A stretch of DNA of 64,000 bases from Caulobacter sp. (lineage in GTDB: Bacteria > Pseudomonadota > Alphaproteobacteria > Caulobacterales > Caulobacteraceae), in NCBI GenBank assembly GCA_016125585.1, contig WGLL01000005.1, forward strand, positions 773,595-837,594, read 5' to 3'. Below, one piece after another: positions 61,150-64,000 of this stretch. The notes under the pieces are model-generated. The model was not told the DNA's origin and ran no database searches. It was given only the letters and a program-made list of their open reading frames with translations. Position 1 is the stretch's first letter; every line of letters starts with the position of its first letter. The translations under genes and the position numbers were made by a program.

Positions 61150-62083
61150 TGTTGGTCCTCAGGTTGTCGTAGGCGGGGGTGAAGCCGCCCGTCATGCCGG
61201 TGGTGGCGCCGCCCAGCGGATCGGAAGCGAGGCAGGACTGCGGCCCCGGCATGCCGTAGAGGTTGGCGCTCATCTCCACGACCGCGCGCTCGATCAGCGA
61301 GCGGACCGCCAGCTGCAGGGGCTCCTGGGCGCCGGATCCGGCGGAGACGTCGAAGATGTTGCCGTTCAGGAAGTCGAACACCCCGACCCCGACCTCGCGG
61401 CCGACGATCTGCTTCTGGTAGGAGATGACATCGACCACCTCCAGCGAGCGGCTGTTGACCAGCCGCAGGTCGACCGCGACGTTCATCACATAGACGCTGT
61501 TGCGGAAGTTGCCCTTGAGGCCGGCGGCGTCCTTGTCGCCGGCGTAGGCGTCGGCCCCCACCGAATAGATGTTGTAGTTGAGCTCGGTGATGCCTCCGAC
61601 CAGGTAGAAGTCGACGCCGGCCACCTGGCCTTCATAGATCTTGCGCGATTCCGTCGGCCCGGCGCCCGGGCCGCGGGGGCTGTCGCTGATCAGCTTGTTG
61701 TTGCTGTATTTCAGGTCCAGCTCGCTGATCGAGGTGTCGAACCGCTCGACCAGAGGCATGCCGGCCTTGGCCAGGGCGGTCATGGCCATCAGGGAGGCGC
61801 CCTGCGTCACCTTGCGGCCCGACCCGTCGGCCTCGCTCTTGCCGGTGTAGTCGCTGATCCGGCCGACGGCGATGCGGGGCGCGCCCAGCTTGTTCTGGCG
61901 GGCGTACTGGCCGATGCAGACCAGGGCGGCGGAGTAGGGGCTGGGATTGGCGGTCACCGGCGCCGTGCCGATGGGCTTGGCGTAGAGGCCGTTGGGGCCG
62001 GCCGAAGGCGTGGCGCAGGCCGACAGGGCCAGGGCGGCGACCGACAGCAACGCGCCGACGCGGGTCACGGGATTAATTACCAT
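61067..62083 (-). CDS. hfaB: Holdfast anchor secretion lipoprotein HfaB (CsgG-like)
   Basis: CsgG-like outer-membrane lipoprotein needed for the secretion and stability of HfaA and HfaD. 338 residues from the ATG at 62083, which overlaps the hfaA stop by 11 bases. Lipobox LSAC (ALALSACATPS). The CsgG fold shows APRIAVGRISDYTGK, LMAMTALAKAGMPLVERFDTSISELDLKY, YLVGGITELNYNIYS and DLRLVNSRSLEVVDVISYQKQIVGREVG. The C-terminal tail after QSCLASDPLGG is polar. Confidence 0.93.
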   Translation of the reverse strand: MVINPVTRVGALLSVAALALSACATPSAGPNGLYAKPIGTAPVTANPSPYSAALVCIGQYARQNKLGAPRIAVGRISDYTGKSEADGSGRKVTQGASLMAMTALAKAGMPLVERFDTSISELDLKYSNNKLISDSPRGPGAGPTESRKIYEGQVAGVDFYLVGGITELNYNIYSVGADAYAGDKDAAGLKGNFRNSVYVMNVAVDLRLVNSRSLEVVDVISYQKQIVGREVGVGVFDFLNGNIFDVSAGSGAQEPLQLAVRSLIERAVVEMSANLYGMPGPQSCLASDPLGGATTGMTGGFTPAYDNLRTNNGQTREDPNRWNDKRDPDASRALRGRY

Positions 62084-62486
62084 TGCCGGAGCTTCCCTGG
62101 CCGTTGGCGGTGACATTGCCGGTGTTGGTCTGGGTGCTGTCGACGATGACCGTGTTGTAGCTGCCCTGGGTAATGACCACGAGGTTGTTGCCGATGGCGG
62201 TGGCGCTGCCGCCCTGACTGCCGACGCCCGCGTAGGCGTCGAAGGCGCCGCTGGTCCCCGATCTGGAGAAGACGCTCTGGTCCTCGCCGCTCAGCATGAC
62301 GCCATCGACGATGACCCGGTTGCCGTTGGCGTCGCGGGTGGAATAGTCGACCATCCGGTTTTCCTGACCGGCCACCCGGCCGTAGCCGGCGTTGTAATTG
62401 GCCGAGCCCGTCTGGCTCTGGGCGAGGGCCGGCGCCGCCGCCAGGCACAGGATCGCCGCCAGGGAGAAGAGTGTGACCTTGGCCAT
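62073..62486 (-). CDS. hfaA: Holdfast anchoring protein HfaA (curlin-like)
   Basis: 137 residues from the ATG at 62486. Signal peptide MAKVTLFSLAAILCLAAAPA, cleavage after LAQ/A. The mature protein has Asn/Gly/Gln-rich strands (NYNAGYGRV, GSATAIGNNLVVITQGSYNTVIVDSTQTNTGNV) resembling curlin repeats, and known HfaA is amyloid-like. First gene of the operon. The promoter region upstream contains CtrA-like half-sites. Confidence 0.92.
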   Translation of the reverse strand: MAKVTLFSLAAILCLAAAPALAQSQTGSANYNAGYGRVAGQENRMVDYSTRDANGNRVIVDGVMLSGEDQSVFSRSGTSGAFDAYAGVGSQGGSATAIGNNLVVITQGSYNTVIVDSTQTNTGNVTANGQGSSGNGN

Positions 62487-62523
62487 TGTCCGTATTGCTC
62501 CACGCCTTACCCGTTCGCTCGCG

Positions 62524-62594
62524 TTAACCATGCAATGGCTGTGCCAGAACGGGGCGGCAGCCACCTTGGCGGCAACGTCTCGCGATTTGGTTAA
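62524..62594 (-). promoter_or_regulatory. CtrA-like half-sites upstream of hfaA
   Basis: TTAACCAT at 62524-62531 (plus strand) is an exact CtrA half-site, and a second, TTAACCAA (minus strand), covers about 62587-62594. They lie 38 and 101 bases before the hfaA start. Holdfast genes are cell-cycle regulated in Caulobacter, so CtrA control is plausible; the full TTAA-N7-TTAA spacing is not present. Confidence 0.45.
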
Positions 62595-62692
62595 GCGAGC
62601 GGGGAGAGAGCAGGGGCGCTTGGCTGTTGATTCCCCGTGACAATTGGGCGACGCTCGGTTGCGTCTAGAGAAAACCGAGGGAGGACGACCCG

Positions 62693-63124
62693 GTGCTGGT
62701 ATCCCAGATTCTCAAGGACAAGGGCGACCTGGTCTTTACGGCCCAGCCCGGCGACACGGTGGAGGCGGTGGCCGCCCTGCTGCACAGTCGCAGGGTCGGG
62801 GCCATGATCGTGGTCGGCGCCGACGGGGCCGTGGCCGGCATTGTTTCCGAGCGCGATATCGTCACGGCCGTGGCCCGGCAGGGTGGATCGGCGATGGCCC
62901 TGCCCATCTCCGACTGCATGACTGCCGATGTAGTGTTCGCCGAACCTCATGAAAGCGTCGATGAACTGCTGGCGCGGATGACCGACCGACGCATTCGCCA
63001 CCTGCCGGTGATGGTCGACGGACGGCTGGCCGGGATCATCTCGATCGGCGACCTGGTGAAGCACAAGATCTCCGAGGCCGTGGCCGAGGCCGATGGTCTG
63101 AGAGCCTATATCGCCGCCGGCTGA
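62693..63124 (+). CDS. CBS domain-containing protein
   Basis: 143 residues from a GTG preceded by GAGGGAGGACGACC. Two CBS motifs make one Bateman module: VEAVAALLHSRRVGAMIVVGADGAVAGIVSERDIVTAVA (about 24-62) and VDELLARMTDRRIRHLPVMVDGRLAGIISIGDLVK (about 90-124). It probably binds adenine nucleotides or NAD. No catalytic partner domain. The end overlaps the convergent Rrf2 gene by 19 bases. Confidence 0.95.
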   Translation: MLVSQILKDKGDLVFTAQPGDTVEAVAALLHSRRVGAMIVVGADGAVAGIVSERDIVTAVARQGGSAMALPISDCMTADVVFAEPHESVDELLARMTDRRIRHLPVMVDGRLAGIISIGDLVKHKISEAVAEADGLRAYIAAG

Positions 63125-63528
63125 GCCAGGCTGTCGGCCAGGGAATAGGCTTCCAGCACCCGGGCGGTCGCGTCGCGAGCGCGCAGCAGGGCCTCGCGGA
63201 TCGAGCAGGCGGCGAGGTCCGGACAATCCTCGCATTTGCGGAAGGCCGAGACGCTGACGCAGGGCGCCATGGCCAGCGGCCCGTCGATGGCGCGGATGAT
63301 CTCGGCGAAACTGATCTCTCCCGCCGGCCGCGCCAGGACATAGCCGCCAAACTTGCCGCGCCGGCTGACGATGATCCGCCGCCTCGCCAGCTGCAGCAGG
63401 ATGGCTTCGAGGAACTTGCGCGGGGCGTCGGCCCGCAGGGCGAGCTCCCCGGCCGTGACCCGGGAGTCCGGCTCGCGCGCCAGCTCGACGAGGGCGCGAA
63501 GGGCATAGCGGGCCTTGTGAGACAGCAT
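63106..63528 (-). CDS. Rrf2 family transcriptional regulator
   Basis: 140 residues from the ATG at 63528. The winged helix is ARYALRALVELAREPDSRVTAGELALRADAPRKFLEAILLQLARRRIIVSRRGKFGGYVLARP, typical of Rrf2. A cysteine cluster CVSVSAFRKCEDCPDLAAC (Cys-x8-Cys-x2-Cys-x5-Cys) could hold an iron-sulfur cluster, as in many Rrf2 sensors. It is convergent and overlapping with the CBS gene. Its targets are unknown; no isc/suf genes are in the window. Confidence 0.93.
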   Translation of the reverse strand: MLSHKARYALRALVELAREPDSRVTAGELALRADAPRKFLEAILLQLARRRIIVSRRGKFGGYVLARPAGEISFAEIIRAIDGPLAMAPCVSVSAFRKCEDCPDLAACSIREALLRARDATARVLEAYSLADSLAQPAAI

Positions 63529-63844
63529 GGGGCGGCCTTTGTCTGGGAGCCGCTGTTGTGCGGGTTCGGGAGCCCCGGTGCAAGATTCCCTGGCCCGCCA
63601 CGAAAAAGCCGCTTGCGACTCTCCGCGAGGGGTCCTAGAAGCCCGCCTCCGCCGGGGACACGCCGCCGCCGGAAACGCTTCTCCCGAAAGGGGTTGGCGC
63701 TTCCGGATCAGCAGCCGAAACCGCGGAACAGCCGGATTGACGTCCATCGATGCGGGGAGGCCTCGGCAGCCCCCGGACGGGTTCGGTTTCGAAAGCGGAT
63801 TGGTCTCCGGACCGACGATTTTGGAGCCGGAGCAAACAAGTCGG

Positions 63845-63873
63845 TTGACACACAGGAGGGTGGCCCCTAGATA
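63845..63873 (+). promoter_or_regulatory. Strong housekeeping-sigma promoter, probably rrn P
   Basis: TTGACA (63845-63850), exactly 17 bases, then TAGATA (63868-63873), followed by the GC-rich discriminator CGCCGCTC. Consensus -35, optimal spacing and a GC-rich discriminator are features of rRNA promoters under stringent control. No gene starts within the remaining bases, consistent with a long stable-RNA leader. Confidence 0.75.
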
Positions 63874-63927
63874 CGCCGCTCTTCGCCGGGGCCGGGCGTT
63901 AAACGGTTGGACTGCTTTGTGTGGTTC

Positions 63928-63939
63928 GGGTCTTTGACA
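63928..63939 (+). promoter_or_regulatory. boxA-like antitermination element of an rRNA leader
   Basis: GGGTCTTTGACA resembles boxA (TGCTCTTTAACA). The following GAAAGAGAAACGCAGGCGGC is of the kind I remember in front of 16S rRNA genes of Caulobacterales. It lies about 55 bases after the promoter at 63845-63873. Confidence 0.65.
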
Positions 63940-64000
63940 TTGTTGATTTGGAAAGAGAAACGCAGGCGGCGACGTTCTGGCGATGGGTTTAACCAACCCA

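Larger units (their letters stand above)
63529..64000. other. Intergenic region ending in a probable rRNA operon leader
   Basis: 472 bases with no supported gene. The first part holds the minus-strand promoter of the Rrf2 gene; the last 160 bases hold a strong plus-strand promoter and a boxA-like leader (separate entries). The 16S rRNA gene itself would begin beyond the window. Confidence 0.6.

Noticed and set aside
63982..64000. TTTAACCAACCCA near-palindrome at the window end
   Set aside because: It resembles a CtrA half-site (TTAACCAA), but it lies inside the presumed rRNA leader at the very edge and cannot be judged without the following sequence.

Overview
The window is high-GC chromosomal DNA from an alphaproteobacterium, almost certainly of the order Caulobacterales (Caulobacter/Phenylobacterium/Brevundimonas type). 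The markers are the holdfast-anchor operon hfaA-hfaB-hfaD, the flagellar cluster flgI-cheL-flbY divergent from fliX, a degenerate LytM (NlpD/DipM-type) division factor after surE-pcm, a CtrA box of the form TTAA-N7-TTAAC, an alphaproteobacterial SOS box (GAAC-N7-GAAC), and a likely rRNA operon leader at the right edge. Most of the window is housekeeping core genome. No CRISPR array, prophage or insertion sequence was seen.

Left part (1-10.1 kb): serS (5' end outside the window), surE and pcm are translationally coupled and are followed by the NlpD/DipM-like lipoprotein. A DUF815 ATPase lies on the opposite strand. Then come yajC-secD-secF (Sec translocon accessory complex), a Mth938-like protein, a PuuD-like membrane protein ending in a clear terminator, and a squalene/phytoene-synthase-like protein. 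10.1-24.8 kb: an S9 peptidase interrupted by an in-frame TAA, trmFO, three paralogous polytopic membrane proteins interleaved with a glutathione transferase and a small exported protein, uvrA behind an SOS box, a thioesterase/TetR divergent pair sharing a 12-bp palindrome, a DUF1203 protein and an ABC-F ATPase.

24.8-35.6 kb: a membrane-anchored trypsin-like protease followed by a small ParA-type ATPase, flbY-cheL-flgI (minus) facing away from fliX-dksA (plus), a GluRS with an altered KLSKR loop, a DUF3857/transglutaminase/TPR protein, and a LOG-family protein. 35.7-46.8 kb: a lipoprotein coupled to an Atm1-type ABC exporter, a repeat-rich gap, a TPP riboswitch with thiC, a visibly lower-GC gene with a HEPN-like R-N-x4-H motif (the best candidate for a recently acquired accessory gene), then GNAT, NTF2-like, lipoprotein, GIY-YIG, DUF2239, lipocalin and DUF899 genes.

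46.8-64 kb: UPF0718 permease, RhlE-type helicase with a TTG start and its own terminator, an exported YkuD_2 protein, a Sel1-repeat protein, a YdcZ-like transporter, a GMC oxidoreductase, an aldo/keto reductase behind an inverted repeat pair, a PAS protein, a Cys/Pro-repeat exported protein, an M16 double peptidase, hfaABD, a CBS protein, an Rrf2 regulator and finally an rRNA-type promoter with a boxA-like leader running off the right end. Three families of short palindromic repeats (REP-like) are scattered between genes.
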